From assembly GCA_016748015.1 (NCBI GenBank), contig JAAOMT010000299.1:285018-349017 (forward strand): DNA of 64,000 nt, given 5' to 3'. Origin of the DNA: Geosiphon pyriformis. Its lineage: Eukaryota; Glomeromycota; Glomeromycetes; Archaeosporales; Geosiphonaceae. The notes below the pieces were generated by a model. It was not told the origin of the DNA, ran no database searches, and was given only the letters and a program-made list of their open reading frames with translations. The translations under genes were made by a program, and so were the position numbers. This document shows, in pieces, positions 11,678-23,876 of the stretch (its first letter is position 1; each line of letters starts with the position of its first letter).

Positions 11678-14600
11678 CTATGTACTTATATGGACAGAAA
11701 CCTCCTCACAAGCACCAGAAAAAAATAAACAAGACCTATGAAACCCAAAACGAATGCCAATTGCATTAGCAACCCCCAACAATCTAATAACACCTGCTGA
11801 AAGACCCATGGAAAAACCAGAAACAGAGACAGGAATGGAGCCATCACGAGGAATTAGTCTACCCTTCTTCATCACTGCCCAGTGTTTCACACGAACCAAC
11901 CAGATTTCATCTCAAAACACAGCACAAAACTCACGCACAAAGACCACTATGTTACAAGCTACCACCCTGGAATCTTTAAAAACAGAGACAAATTTACAAT
12001 ACCAATTATTGAAAATGAATCCTTTACATAGTGCCACTCCAACCACACAATTTAAAGTACAAGTGAACAGTAATTGTGAAATACACAAAGAAGAATGAGA
12101 TAAATCAGAGTGTGCCTTCCAAACAGCCACATAAGTGTTCATCAAATGCTCACGGCCAACAGCGTCAAAGGAGCAGGAAAAAACATGATCAGAGATCTCA
12201 ACATCACCACAGAATAAGCACACTACACTGGAATAAAGCCTATCATATAGATGCTTATGCACGGCGACAGGAAGTTGATGATGCAGAGCCTTCATGAAAT
12301 AAGTCCGAAAGCCAGCAGTATGCAAACTAGTGAAGCCAGCAGCCATGTGAAAATCTGGGTGCCACACTGAAACAGACCTGGCCCAATCAACATCACTTCA
12401 CAAATTATCTACCAAAACTCGGGAACCAAATCCAACCTCCCAATGCACCTGATGAATTGACCGGAAGATATCATGAACAAAATGTCTTGAATTACCAGAA
12501 ATGGCAGATTCACCAGCTCTTAAAACTGTTCATCAACCCTGTGCAGCAGCCACCAAGAAGATAAGGCAGTGACCCCTGCAAGTAAGTCAGCACATTTGTT
12601 GCCAGGAACACCTGAATGACCTTTTACTTTGATCCAATTCACATCCAAATTCTTATTACGAATAATATTAGCAATGTAGTGATGCTCGATCCAACAACAA
12701 TTCCTGAAGTCTGGCCAAGTCAGTAGGGATTCAGATTTGCATGCATCCAAAGCAGCCTGGCTGTCTGAGAACAAATCCACCAAATGAAAAGAGGGAACAC
12801 ACTCGAGAGCCAAAGCAATGGCCTGCAACTCCGTAAGCATAGAAGAAACCAAACCAGACACCTTTACACCCAACTCTGAATCAATGTCCTCAAAGAAAAC
12901 AGCAGCACTAGTCTTCATACCAACAGTATCCAAACCATTTAAAGACCCATCCATATATACAAAGAGGCGAACAGCAGTGTCAATGTCCAACAAATTGTTA
13001 CAAACAGTACCAAAATTGCGAGAAAGATGAATATCAGGAGAAGCATAATCACTCACAGGAAGAGAGCACACAGAAGAAGGAACAACACTACCAAGAAACT
13101 GAACAGAAATATCAAATCAAACAGGAACTGGGCCACGGAGATCCAGCTTTTTCCAATGTTTGAAGGTTTTCCAACTGAAAGCAACACCATGTCTGTTATG
13201 AAGCTGTTCCACGAAAGCAATACCATAGTGCTTGAGCAAAAGGACACATTTGAGAAATCTTGGCTCACTTAGAACAAGAGACATAAGAGTGCCACTCCAG
13301 AGATGAAAAGCACTGGCCAGAGAAGCACCCAAAGATAAGTCACACCCAGAAAAAATATGAACCACACCTGACAGAAAGTTGTTTGAAGGGCTGACATAAA
13401 TGTGGACTGGAAACAGCAAAGGGTGACAGGGATGCCAACTGATAGCCTGAAGATTATGAAACCTGTGAGAAAACAAATGACCCAAAATACCAACTGAATT
13501 TGTAAAAGCCAAAACAGCAGCCAATTTACTCTCAGCTTAAATCTGTTCAAAAGTTTTAAAATTGTACAAAGAAGAATGATAAACTGTGTCATTGGGGAAA
13601 TTGAGTGGCAGCCCAAACTTAGATTTCAAGCACCTGCAAACCATAGAGTCCCACTTATTACACACACTAACAAAAATAAAGCTGAACTGAGTTCTGTAGC
13701 TGATGATAGGCAGAAGAACTGCAGAAGCCAAATATGCGAATTGTTTGTCCGAGACCACCTTCCTCAGAACAAGATTAACAAAGAACCGAACATCTGAGTG
13801 AGCTTTAGCCAGACTAGGCGTTGAAAGACCTTCAAAAGACAAAAAAATACCCAGATACTAATGAGGTTCACTCTTCTTGGCAATAGAGATAGGCGAGCTA
13901 CTGATAGTCAAAGAAGGATTCACAATCCGGCTGTTAATAGGAATGGCCACAGTCTTGTCATTGTTAATTGAAATGTCATTAATCCTAAAAAATTCATTAG
14001 CAACATTAAGGATGTGCTGCATAGCAGTCTGGCTATCACCAACCCAAATAGTATCATCGACAAAAGCACCAGCAGCCAAGAATAATGTTAGCCTGGCCTG
14101 AGGCTTTACCTGGCCAGTTCTGGAAATAAAATGAGAGTTTAACCTGTAACCACACATGCTTTCTTGTCGTTTGACTTCACACAAGAGTGAATCATAAAAT
14201 ATACGCTAAAGAAGTGGCAAAAAAACCTCTTCTTGGTCCAGACCATTGTGAACATGGTAACCATTAGTCAAGCCAAAATCTGTCATTACTCTGTTGGTGT
14301 GACCATTGTGAATGTTGTCAAAAAATTTAACAAACTTGTCACACATCTTAATCTTAACCAAACTCCTTCTGAGATGCACCCAGCCAATAGAATCATACAC
14401 TTTTCACATATCTTGCAAAACCAGCCACAGTTTCCAGCCCTTTTCCAATACATCTTCTACCACAGAACCAATGGCAAAAATGGGCAATTGTGTCATTGTA
14501 CCCTTTAATACAGAGAAATTGTCCCCACACAGAACATCAAACCTGCTGCAGGCTGAAGAAATTCTGTTTGAGAGAATCTTAGAAAGAATCTTGTGGGCCA

Positions 14601-16368
14601 TCTCAATCAATGCAATAGGATGGGTATTTGTGAGAACGTCCTCTCATTTATACGGTTTAGGAATCATTAACACCCAAGCTTCCTTCCAAGGTCCAGGTAC
14701 AGATTCATGTTCCAAACAAAAATTCAGCAATAACAAAAGCATATCCAAAATCTTTCTATCACAGTGTTTCCACAATTCATTAAAAATACCAGAAAGACCA
14801 GCCGCCTTACCATCGGGCAAATTAGAGACAACTGTAAGCAACTCATCAAAACCAATCAAACACATTACTTCAGAGAAGACATCATTAAAGACATAGTTCA
14901 AAGGCTAAAATTGGCACATCCAGTCATTAGAAATATCCAGCACCACTGCACACTTCCTAGTCCAATCTTCCATGATCTTATCGACCTTAGATTTAACCAA
15001 ATTCAGCTCCAGGACCAACTCCTCACCTGCGACCAAGTGATTCAGTACCATCTTATGGAAAGGACGCTCCAGGACACTTCTGATGGTGCATCCCTTATCT
15101 ACTTCAAAACTCTCCATCCTCCTCTCAATAGCCTGCCTAACACAAGATTCCTCAGCACACTTAGACTCCATCATCTTTGAAGAGTGGTAAACTTTCCTTG
15201 CCTTAGCCAATTCAGAGTGAATAGCATCAAAACCAGAACCCAAAAGAAATAGAGACTTCACTGGTAAAGCGCCAACTAAGTTAAGCCTGATCCATGTATC
15301 CAACAAAGAAGCAAAATTCCCACCAAAAACCAGACAAGAGGCCTTAACCAGCTTAGACACAAGCAGTTCCAGTCTATGAAACCTAGAAGAAATCTTATTG
15401 AAAACACTATTATAACTCTTGAACCATTTTTTCTTGAATGTTCTACTAGCTGAGAGAATCAATATTTTGCGAACAATATCTCACATTGCATCCTTATCCA
15501 AAAATTTTATAGCTGCAACAAATGTGTCTGAAAGCATAGAAGCATTAGCAGCTGTAGCATTCTTAAACTCCAACCATTTTCTTTCACTGGCATTTTTAAC
15601 ATTGAACTTTCAATGATCTTTATTGGTTTGTTTGCATAGTGACAGCAGCTACACATTCAATAAACCACCCAGACTCACAGAAACAGAAACAGCCCTATGA
15701 TCAGTATCAAAAAAATCCTCAACACCCACCATACCACAATCCATGATTGCATTAACTAAACTAGAGGAAACCAACACATAATCAATCATCTTGGCAACAC
15801 CACAAGAATTGCACCATGTCGGTAACTTCACAAAAGTGCTTCCACTTAGAGAGTTGACCAGACCCAAATCAAAACACTTCCTGAAACTGGCACATTTATG
15901 AAACCCATCTTCATTGAAATCACCACCAAGAATGACAAAAGAAGTCTTATTTACAGCTCTGACAATGAGAGAATTGATATCACTAGCCTAAGAAAATTAA
16001 ACCACTGAAGACGCACCAGCATACAGCCCCAGAATAGACACAGAAAGTTTATTCCCAAAGAGCAGTCTTATTGACAACAGCCGACCAGGTACCTCTGAAA
16101 TCTTGCACACATGCTTTGCCAAAGAAGAGTCCATAATTATTGCAACACCAGATCTCATGTGACCAGAATTCAGACCAGAAGTAAAAACATGAACACCATC
16201 AAACTTATTGGCAATCCACGGACGAACCATGCCTTTTAACTTTGTCTCAGTAACAATAGAGACCAGATTGTTCATATCCTTATGCCAACATATAATGTCT
16301 GCCTGCTTTGCACAATTGTTCATACCTCTGACATTACACGCAGCAATTTTCCAAATTAAGTGAGTCAT
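11678..16368 (-). pseudogene. LINE-C ORF2: endonuclease, reverse transcriptase, RNase H
   Basis: A sister of LINE-B ORF2, best seen at its ends. The endonuclease starts at MTHLIWKIAACNVRG (16368); DTDHRAV near 15690 keeps the catalytic His. The RT (about 14900-13500) has FVDD near 14060. RNase H (about 12970-12560) has an intact triad (YMDGS, LTELQ, FSDSQ) and KGHSG. The C-terminal finger CLFCGDVEISDHVFSC lies near 12215-12170. About a dozen in-frame stops interrupt it, several at Trp, Gln or Arg positions. One single-base frame change lies near 12520-12535; after it the frame continues to the stop at 11678. Confidence 0.92.
16365..16368 (-). promoter_or_regulatory. ORF1 stop / ORF2 start overlap (ATGA), LINE-C
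   Basis: On the minus strand TCT CAA TGA ends ORF1, and ATG ACT CAC starts ORF2 inside the same bases. The nine bases up to and including the overlap are identical to those in LINE-B, although the flanking proteins have diverged. That argues for selection on coupled translation. Confidence 0.75.
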
Positions 16369-16746
16369 TGAGAAGACAGAGTAATTAACAAACCTGAACC
16401 AGAGCACAGAATATTTAACTTATCCAAAACTGAACCAACTGAGGCCTCCAAAGCAATCAATTTTGTTTCCAAACCACCCACTTTGGCAGTAAGAACTTTG
16501 GAACTATTAGAGCTGAGCTCAACAACAGCATCATGAATGACGGAGGGAAGAGTACTAGACGAGACCAAAGCAGTATCCACAATCATATCAGAATCCACAT
16601 CAGAAGTCAAAGTCTCAGAAACAGCAGGAAGAGAGCTCAAAGATGGGGTCACCACAGGAACCAAACTAATAGATTCCAGTCGAACCAAAATGCCAGAAAT
16701 GCGGTCAGTCAAAAGCTCCAAAAAGCGCTTCAAAATTGCCAGCTGG
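16365..16746 (-). pseudogene. LINE-C ORF1, C-terminal part
   Basis: This is the 3' portion of ORF1, cut off from its 5' portion (26862-28376) by G1. Its beginning (LAILKRFLELL) aligns with LATLEHSLELL in LINE-B, directly next to the insertion point. It ends at the ATGA overlap with ORF2. A heptad-like Leu/Ile pattern suggests a coiled coil. The frame is open apart from the insertion. Confidence 0.85.
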
Positions 16747-17599
16747 TGTTACTCATAAAAATATAGAAAATATATTAGTTTAATTATTAGCCAATCAGAA
16801 GTAGGCATAGTAAATGTGGAATTCCAAGATTCCTCTCAAGAATTGCAGGATTCCAAAAATTTCAGGATTCTCTGATGAGAAATTGCAAGATTCCAGAATT
16901 CCTGGATTTTTTTCAAAGGAATCACAGGATTCCTGTCGTGAAGAATTGAGGAATTAAGGAATCTCAATTATGTATATATAGCAGTAATGTTAGAAACAAA
17001 AAAGACAGAATCGATACCACAGAATCTTTAGCCTAAAAATGCAATCATTAAATAAATAATTATTTTATATTTCAATCTACTTCCCCATTATTAACCCTTC
17101 ATGTTGATAGTAATTGATACTTAACCACACTGGAAAAATAGCTCTTGATCATGGCTATTGACGGGATACTAATTTGCAAATTGTCTTGGCTTATTTCTTG
17201 GCTTTCTTTATTTTCTTTTATTTCTTTTTTTTCTTTGTTTTATTTTGATTTGTTGTTGTATACTAATTGATTAAAGATTAAGTGCTGAGTTATTGACGTC
17301 AAGGATAGCCTGGTAAAAGACCTAGAAATATGGGTAGGATTTTATATATTATCGGATAGCTTACTAGAAGGGCACGACTGCCAGACTAAATCTGGCCACC
17401 ATGCTAAGAAAGAAATTGGGAAAACTCTTGGAAAGATACATCTACTATCGACACTATTGAATCTCTGTCTATTATACAAAGAACTCAACCAAAACCTTCA
17501 GATACAACATCTTTAAAACATCATCAATGGCAATAGCTTTTGAGCACCAAGTTACGGATTTGTTATTTAATTCAACAGCAGAAATAATTACCTGTAACA
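16747..17599 (+). repeat. 5' LTR of G1
   Basis: It starts TGTTAC and ends GTAACA, with a TATA-like box at 16973-16981. Upstream of the box is an array of GGAATTCC/GGATTCC-type motifs. It lacks one 17-base stretch of the third array unit that is present in the 3' LTR. Confidence 0.93.
16973..16981 (+). promoter_or_regulatory. TATA-like box in G1 5' LTR
   Basis: TATATATAG follows directly after the motif array and is kept in the 3' LTR (26236-26244) and in G3 (about 31677). It would place the U3/R border some 25-35 bases downstream. Promoter use is inferred from position. Confidence 0.6.
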
Positions 17600-17661
17600 T
17601 TTGGTGCTTCCTGTGAGGTATAATCCTACAGAGAACCAGCACTGACAACACCAAACCAAAA
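17600..17661 (+). other. G1 primer-binding site and leader
   Basis: Two bases after the LTR, TGGTGCTTCCTGTGAGG (from 17602) begins with TGG, as expected for pairing with a tRNA ending CCA. The same site is seen in G3 and G5. G2 uses a different sequence (TGGTGAACCCTACGAGG). The leader to the gag GTG has no in-frame ATG after the TGA at 17614. Confidence 0.7.
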
Positions 17662-19450
17662 GTGGCAGAATCAGAAAACATAGGAGCAAATCATTTAGGA
17701 TTCACAAAATCTTTATTTCAATACTATTGTTAATACTTGGGATTAAACCACAATCATATGTTTGCCAAATCAGCCTTCAATTTCTATGTCAATGAAAAAA
17801 TTTTCTCTTTATTAGGAACACCAGTGAATACTGAATCAGCAAGAGAAACTTTTTATAAGGAATTAATTCAAAACACCAACTTACCAACAAATCATAATTT
17901 CGCATCCATTATCACTGAGATCAACAAAGAAATTAAACATCACCTCAACAAAGATATCCAATTACATATGCTAGCGAAGGCAAGAAAAAATTACAAACAC
18001 CAGCAATAACACCCAGAAAAATACAGCCACCTGCTTGGAAGAAAAACAGAGTTGAAACTCCAAGCAATCCATTCTACCACTATACACCTGGAAGCGCCAT
18101 CAACATATTATCAACAGACGCGTTTCCATCAATTGTGATATCAGCATTTGGACGATTCCCATTCCAAAGTAGACAAAGGAAAACAGAATTGCTAGAACCA
18201 TATGGCGAATACTTTGAGAGATTTAATTTACAATCATCAACCTCATCAGGACTTCGATCACTACTGCCTCCACCAGATTTCAGAATCTCAGATCCGTGGG
18301 AAGTGGCAGAATCAGAAAAAAAGGAAGAAGAATCAGAGGATCAAGAATTCACTTACCAAAACTCAATCACTGAAAACCTTAAAGGTGAAACCCCGAATCT
18401 TCAAGCTCAGCAAAAATTAAATATAGAAAATTCGGAAATCGGAACTCTGAATCAGCAAAGACAGAACAATCCAAACTGTAAATTAATTAATCAGCAAAAC
18501 TTACCTTTGGTAATTGTCATCAATTAACTGCCAATTAATTCAGTAGCTGAACCCATACAACAGCCACTTCAACTACCACCTCAACACCCAGTACAACAAC
18601 AACTGCTTTAACAGCCACCACAACTATCTAACTTAGATCCAATGGCCTATGCACCAATTGCAAAACTCGACAACTTTACTGGCGAAGAGAATGATGCTCA
18701 AGTATGGCTGAACAATGTAGAAAAAGCCATTGCAGCCAATGGATGGAATGATGCTTGAGCAATGCAAGCCATTCCCTACTTTTTCAAGAATACTACCAAT
18801 TCATGGTATCAGAGCTTAGTTAATAAACCACAAGATTTCAATGCCTTCAAAGCAGAATTCCTAAGATACTTCAGCAACAATAACAGCATCAATTGTCTAG
18901 TCAATACATTCACCACCATGAAACAAAGAGAAACTGAAACAGTTATCACTTACCTGGGACACTTCCATCAAAACTTGTGCCAAATTCAAGTAATTGATAA
19001 TGACTATTTCACAGCACCACAGATACTCAACCAGTTTATCTGTGGCCTACACAGCAGCATCTTGCAACATGTACATCCATTGCATCCTGGCACACTTCAA
19101 GATGCAGTCACACACGCCAGAGATTTTGAATCCGCTGAATTAGAAGCTAACCATGCCCAAGCCATTAATCTAGTAATGAACAGATTATCTGAATTGGATT
19201 CCAAATTGGAGAAGTTCAGTGAATCAATTAATAAAAGATTGGAAGGATACTTAGCTGACAATCACACCATTTATCAGCCTTCACAACGACGCAATAATCA
19301 AGGAAATTCCAATCGTGGCCAAAATTAACCACATCTATCTTCATTAACCAATCAACAGTGGCAACAGAAAACACGTATCTGCCACTATTGTGGTAACCAA
19401 GGACATATCCAAATTGATTGTCACCAGCATTTAAATAACCAACAATCGGG
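17662..19450 (+). pseudogene. G1 gag: capsid region and CCHC nucleocapsid
   Basis: It is read from GTG GCA GAA TCA, the position homologous to the start of the G2 gag. The N-terminal domain is at about 17662-18000. A single-base shift near 17985 (A run) is followed by an acidic linker. The capsid-like Retrotrans_gag domain lies at about 18650-19170 (aligned with G2 through SWYQSL and VLNQFI.GL). The CCHC knuckle CHYCGNQGHIQIDC is at 19380-19421, and a Gln/Pro-rich tail follows. Stops include TGA at about 18759 where G2 has Arg. The protein would form the virus-like particle and bind element RNA. Confidence 0.88.
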
Positions 19451-20480
19451 AAATTAATATCGAAACTCCAATTGCCAGTTCCAAACTCCGAATCACTATC
19501 CAAATCAAGGTTAAGACCAATATCAAAATAATTACCTGCCAATGACACAGCAACCAATCTATCAACTGCCAGTATATCAACCTCCAATTTATCAGCCGCA
19601 GCCACAAGTAATATATCAACTGCAGCCACAAATCATCTATCAACCCCAACCAATTCAAACACCACCCCAGAACCCAGCACAAATGACATCAGACAACTCT
19701 TGATCCAGAGTTATTCAAAACTGAAGATCGGCGATGGTTGTTTACCAACCAATTCCCTGTTTGCTAAACTCACCATTAAGATCATGCACCCAGAATTTGG
19801 ATACCAGTCGCATCCAAAACCCAAATTCCCAACATTATTTAAGTCTCTTGGTTACTCCAGAAGATACCACATCCAATTACACAGAATCCAATCAGCATGT
19901 ACCTACCAACATGATTCCACCAGCAACTATATCTAGCAATGAATTCCTAGCAGCCATCTTTTCTTTCAAACTCAAAGAAAACACACCAATACTATTATTC
20001 AGTGGAGCCACTCTCGAAGAGAAACCCATAACAGCAATGTACACGGATGCCAAAGTTGATGGTCACTCCATCAAACTCATCTTAGATAGTGGATCAGCTG
20101 GCAGCATAATCACAAGACAGCTCATGAATCAATTAGGTCGCCAAGTTGATCAAGCTGCCAGCGCTAGAATTATCATTGCTGATGGCACCACCAAAACACC
20201 TATCAGTGAGATAGATGATTTCCCTATAGAAATTAACGGCATCATAGTACCCATTAAAGTCTTAGTAATAGACACCACCCAATATCAAGCCCTAATTGGT
20301 AATGACTGGCTGTTTAAAACCAACGCTGTGCTCGATTGAATGACCTAAGAGTTAATACTCAGCCAGAATGGAAGACACACATGAGTACCAGCAACGTGTG
20401 ACCACTTCAAGGCTATCAACACCACAGCACCACTAATTGACTTTGACAAAGAGAAACCGAAGCCTACCTGAAAAGCCTAC
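19451..20480 (+). pseudogene. G1 protease region
   Basis: An aspartic protease of the retropepsin type. LILDSGSAGSII has the catalytic DSG at 20085-20093, followed by IIADGTTKTPI, and ALIGNDWLFK marks the domain end. Stops near 20337 and 20346 face Trp and Gln of G2. Upstream (about 19690-19860) the ancestral frame appears to be a different one, because G7 reads KLKIG through IPPAA without a break. G1 therefore carries two compensating frame changes there. Confidence 0.88.
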
Positions 20481-21660
20481 TAAATGTTGTGGGCTGACGA
20501 AAAGCACAACGAATTGCCGCCAATACTCTTCTGAGACAACAACAACAAGGGAAAAGGGAAACAAAAGAAAGAACTTACCTGGGAAACCAATAATCTGACA
20601 TGGACTGACAACAACGAGAGCAAACCAACTTCAAGCTGGGAATGGGAAAAGGACAAAAAAAATAAAAGAAAAGGGAAAGAAAAAGAGACCACCCAAACCA
20701 CCACCACTTATAATACCTACACTATCCCACAACAATCTACTTATCATCGACCTAAGCTTATATGCATCGATTGTGGCAAGAAATTGTCGTCAATAGATAT
20801 ATGCTGTGGGGATGATGAGGAATACCACACCGCAACAAAGTTCTACTGTCGTCCATGCTTACTTGAATGCTTTGGAAGACCAAAAAGGCAAGGAAAATAG
20901 AATAACCAACCTTGTCTCACTTGTGGGGAGACCCTGCTAGATGAAAGGATGTGGAATGACATCTTAGAACGTGAAAGAACGTGCGACATGTCATGTTAAT
21001 ACACAATTCTAATAAGCGACTGGGTAAGGAAAAGAACCCCAATAAAAGCAGCCTGGTGAAGAGCCGTACAGTGACTGGACAGTTGTCCACATGATGATAA
21101 CAAAATTTGGCGAATGGCACTTGCCAAAATCGAAGGAGCGATATCAGAAGAGATAAAAATGATCAAAGACAACCCCCCAGAACCTTTAGAGCTTGACTGG
21201 GACGCAGAACCCATCATAAATCTTCTGGATCCGGAACAATTCCATGAACACTACCAAGAATTAGCACCCACAAGGGAAGAACAAGAACAACAATTAGAGC
21301 AGTTGAATGCTTGACTATGTCAACACTGCCTAATTCCCTGTGACTTCCAGTATTGTGATAAGTGTGACCTCATTTACAATCTACCACTATGCATGATTTA
21401 TGCAATCTCTGAAGAAGAAAAACCAATCAGCAGCTACACATCAGAATCAGAATCGCCGATTAATCGCGATTCAAACCCCGACAATGATGACGACAATAAT
21501 GGTTCAAGCTCCGTTCAAAATGACAATGACAACGACAATGATTCTAACTCAGATTCAAACTCCGATTTAAACTACAAACAATACATTGCACTACCAGATC
21601 TCTCCAAGAAACAAGAGTTGAAATAGTATAGTGACAATGGGAAAGGTATTATACCAGAAT
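20481..21660 (+). pseudogene. G1 double cysteine-cluster domain between protease and dUTPase
   Basis: A Lys- and Trp-rich linker (about 20500-20740) leads into cluster A: CIDC at 20763, YCRPC, PCLTCGE and CDMSC ending at 20996. After a Glu-rich, probably helical stretch (HEHYQELAPTREEQEQQ) comes cluster B, C-x2-C-x3-C-x4-C-x2-C, at 21318-21365. G2 has the same spacing. An acidic Asp/Asn/Ser-rich linker follows (about 21400-21600). The Cys pairs predict zinc binding. I do not recognise the domain. Stops near 20899 and 20997 face Trp and Gln of G2. Confidence 0.82.
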
Positions 21661-22110
21661 GTGTGCATAATACTGATGTAGGGTTTGATCTGAGATACCC
21701 AGGAAAAAATGCCATCAAATTGGAACCACATTTATGCACCTGCATTGATCTGAAAATAGCACTAGAAATTCTGGCAACAACAATGGTTCAATTAGCATCT
21801 AGGAGTAGTTTAGCAAAAAGAGGGATTAATATAAGAGAAGAAATAATTGACGTGGGATATGTAGAAAATATTATTGTCATGCTACAAAATGACTCAAAAA
21901 AGGCCTATATAATAGAGCCCAATAAAAAGATAGCACTGGCAATATTCCTGCCTCTGGTTAGAGTAGCTCAATTAGTATCAGTGGGAAATAGAGAGGAATT
22001 AGGAATAACAGCAAGAGGGATACAAGGATTTGGATCAACAGGTAGAATAGATATACCAGTTAATATGGCTGAGGAAGAAATTGTTGGCCAAGGAGAAATT
22101 ATCTCAACCA
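21661..22110 (+). pseudogene. G1 dUTPase-like domain
   Basis: The five dUTPase motifs occur in order: TDVGFDLRY (motif 1), SRSSLAKRG (2), IIDVGY (3, with the catalytic-type Asp and the Tyr), NKKIALAIF (4, weaker) and RGIQGFGSTG (5, the Gly-rich C-terminal motif). Trimeric dUTPases hydrolyse dUTP to dUMP. No stop falls inside the core. The location, between the cysteine clusters and RT, differs from retroviral dUTPases, which sit between NC and PR (betaretroviruses) or between RNase H and IN (non-primate lentiviruses). Activity of this copy is unknown, but the motifs are well kept. Confidence 0.88.
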
Positions 22111-23876
22111 GTTAAGCTATTTCCATCTCACCATATAACCAGTACATGCTAGCAATAGAAAGGAAGGAAAAAGAGCAAGAACAAATTTTTGAAGCTGAAG
22201 CAAACCTTTGTGAATCAGGAGAGATTGGGTTGATCAATCTCCACATACCAGCCAAAAGCTATAACAGCATAAAAATTCCCATCTACAACAACACTGGCAA
22301 TATCATCAATATACCAGAAGGAACCACCATTGGATATTTAACCACAGAAATAGAAAACCAACCACCAAATCCCATTCCAGACTTTCCACAACTTTGTGGA
22401 TATGTTGACATCACATCACAAACAATCTATGGACGAGATAAATGTTATTTGCTCCAACCAAAACAATTGGAACAAATGAACATGGGAAACTTGGATCCAC
22501 TCCAATGTATGCAGCTCAAGATGTTATTTAACCAGTTCAATGACATCTTTGCCAGCGAAAATGAGTTTGGCCGAACCAATATCATCCAGCATTAGATCAA
22601 GACTGGAGATGCAATGCCAATTAAACAAAGAGCATACAGAGTGCCACCAGCCAGCCACAAAATTATTCATCAAGAGATAAACCAAATGCTTGACAACAGG
22701 CTAATTCAGCCATCAATGAGCCCATGGTCATCACCAGTGGTACTCGTCCGTAAGAAGAATGGAAAGATCCGATTTTGTGTGGACTACAGAAAACTCAATG
22801 GTGTAACTCGTGAAGACAGCTATCCAACTCCACGGATACAGGAATTATTTGATGCTTTTGGTGGAAACAAATGGTTCTCAACATTAGACTTAGATAGTGG
22901 TTACTGGCAAGTAGCCATAGATCCAGCTGACAAAGAAAAAATGGCATTCACCATGAGAGAAGGAAATTTTGAATTTGAAGTAATGCTATTCAGTTTAACC
23001 AATACACCAGCCACTTTTCAATGGCTAATGGAAATTGTCTATACTGGCTTATTGTGAAAATCAGTAGTTGTATACTTGGACGACACCAACATATTCTCAA
23101 AGACATTTGATGATCATCTTTATCATCTTCAACAGATGTTCAAAAGACTAAGAAGAGCAGGACTAAAGTTAAATGCAACAAAGTGCTTCTCTGACAAGAC
23201 AGAACTAAAATTCTTGGGACACATAGTCAGCAAAAACAGCATTAAAACAAATCTGGAGAAAATTGAGATAGTAAAGAACTTTCCAGTGCTGACCAATATA
23301 ACAGAACTGAAATCATTCTTGGAATTTGCCAGCTATTATCAACGTTTTATCAAGAACTTTTCCAAGATAGCACAGTCACTCAACCAACTGCAAAACAAAA
23401 ATACAAAATATGAATGGACAGAAAATCAACAAGAAGCTTTTGATATTCTGAAAAGAAAGCTCATCCAAGCTCCAGTACTGATCTATCTAGATTACAGCAA
23501 ACCATTTATTATCACTACTGATGCATCTGGCCAAGCATTGGGAACAGTATTATCTCAGAAAAGACCAGACAGCAGAGAACACCCAGTAGCATATGCCAGC
23601 AGAGGTTTAACACCAGCTGAAAAGAACTATGAAACACCAGAACAAGAACACTTAGCAATATACTGGGCAGTCATAAAATGAAAAGAATACTTGAGCCAGA
23701 AGTTTGAAGTGCACACAGATCACAAAAAATTAACATCACTCCAAAAACAAAAATTTGGAGATGGAAGACAGTCAAGATGGAAAATGGCACTTGCACCATA
23801 CAATTATACTATACATTACAAAAAAGGAAAAGACAATAGAAATGCTGACGGTTTGTCGCAAATGAGACAAATCTAA
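22111..23876 (+). pseudogene. G1 linker, reverse transcriptase and RNase H
   Basis: A beta-rich linker (IKIPIYNNTGNIINIPEGT) precedes RT. RT motifs: SPWSSPVVLVRKKNGKIRFCVDYRKLN across 22720-22800, then the active site YLDD at 23073-23084. RNase H: TTDASGQALG, QEHLAIYW and the later Asp in HTDHKKL, with GKDNRNADGLSQ at the end. Stops at about 22593 (Gln in G2), 23055 (Trp in G2) and 23679 interrupt an otherwise constant frame. It would copy element RNA into DNA. Confidence 0.94.

Noticed and set aside
14312-14896. Plus-strand open frame of 194 codons opposite LINE-C RT
   Set aside because: It mirrors the RT reading frame on the other strand, and LINE-B has no conserved equivalent.
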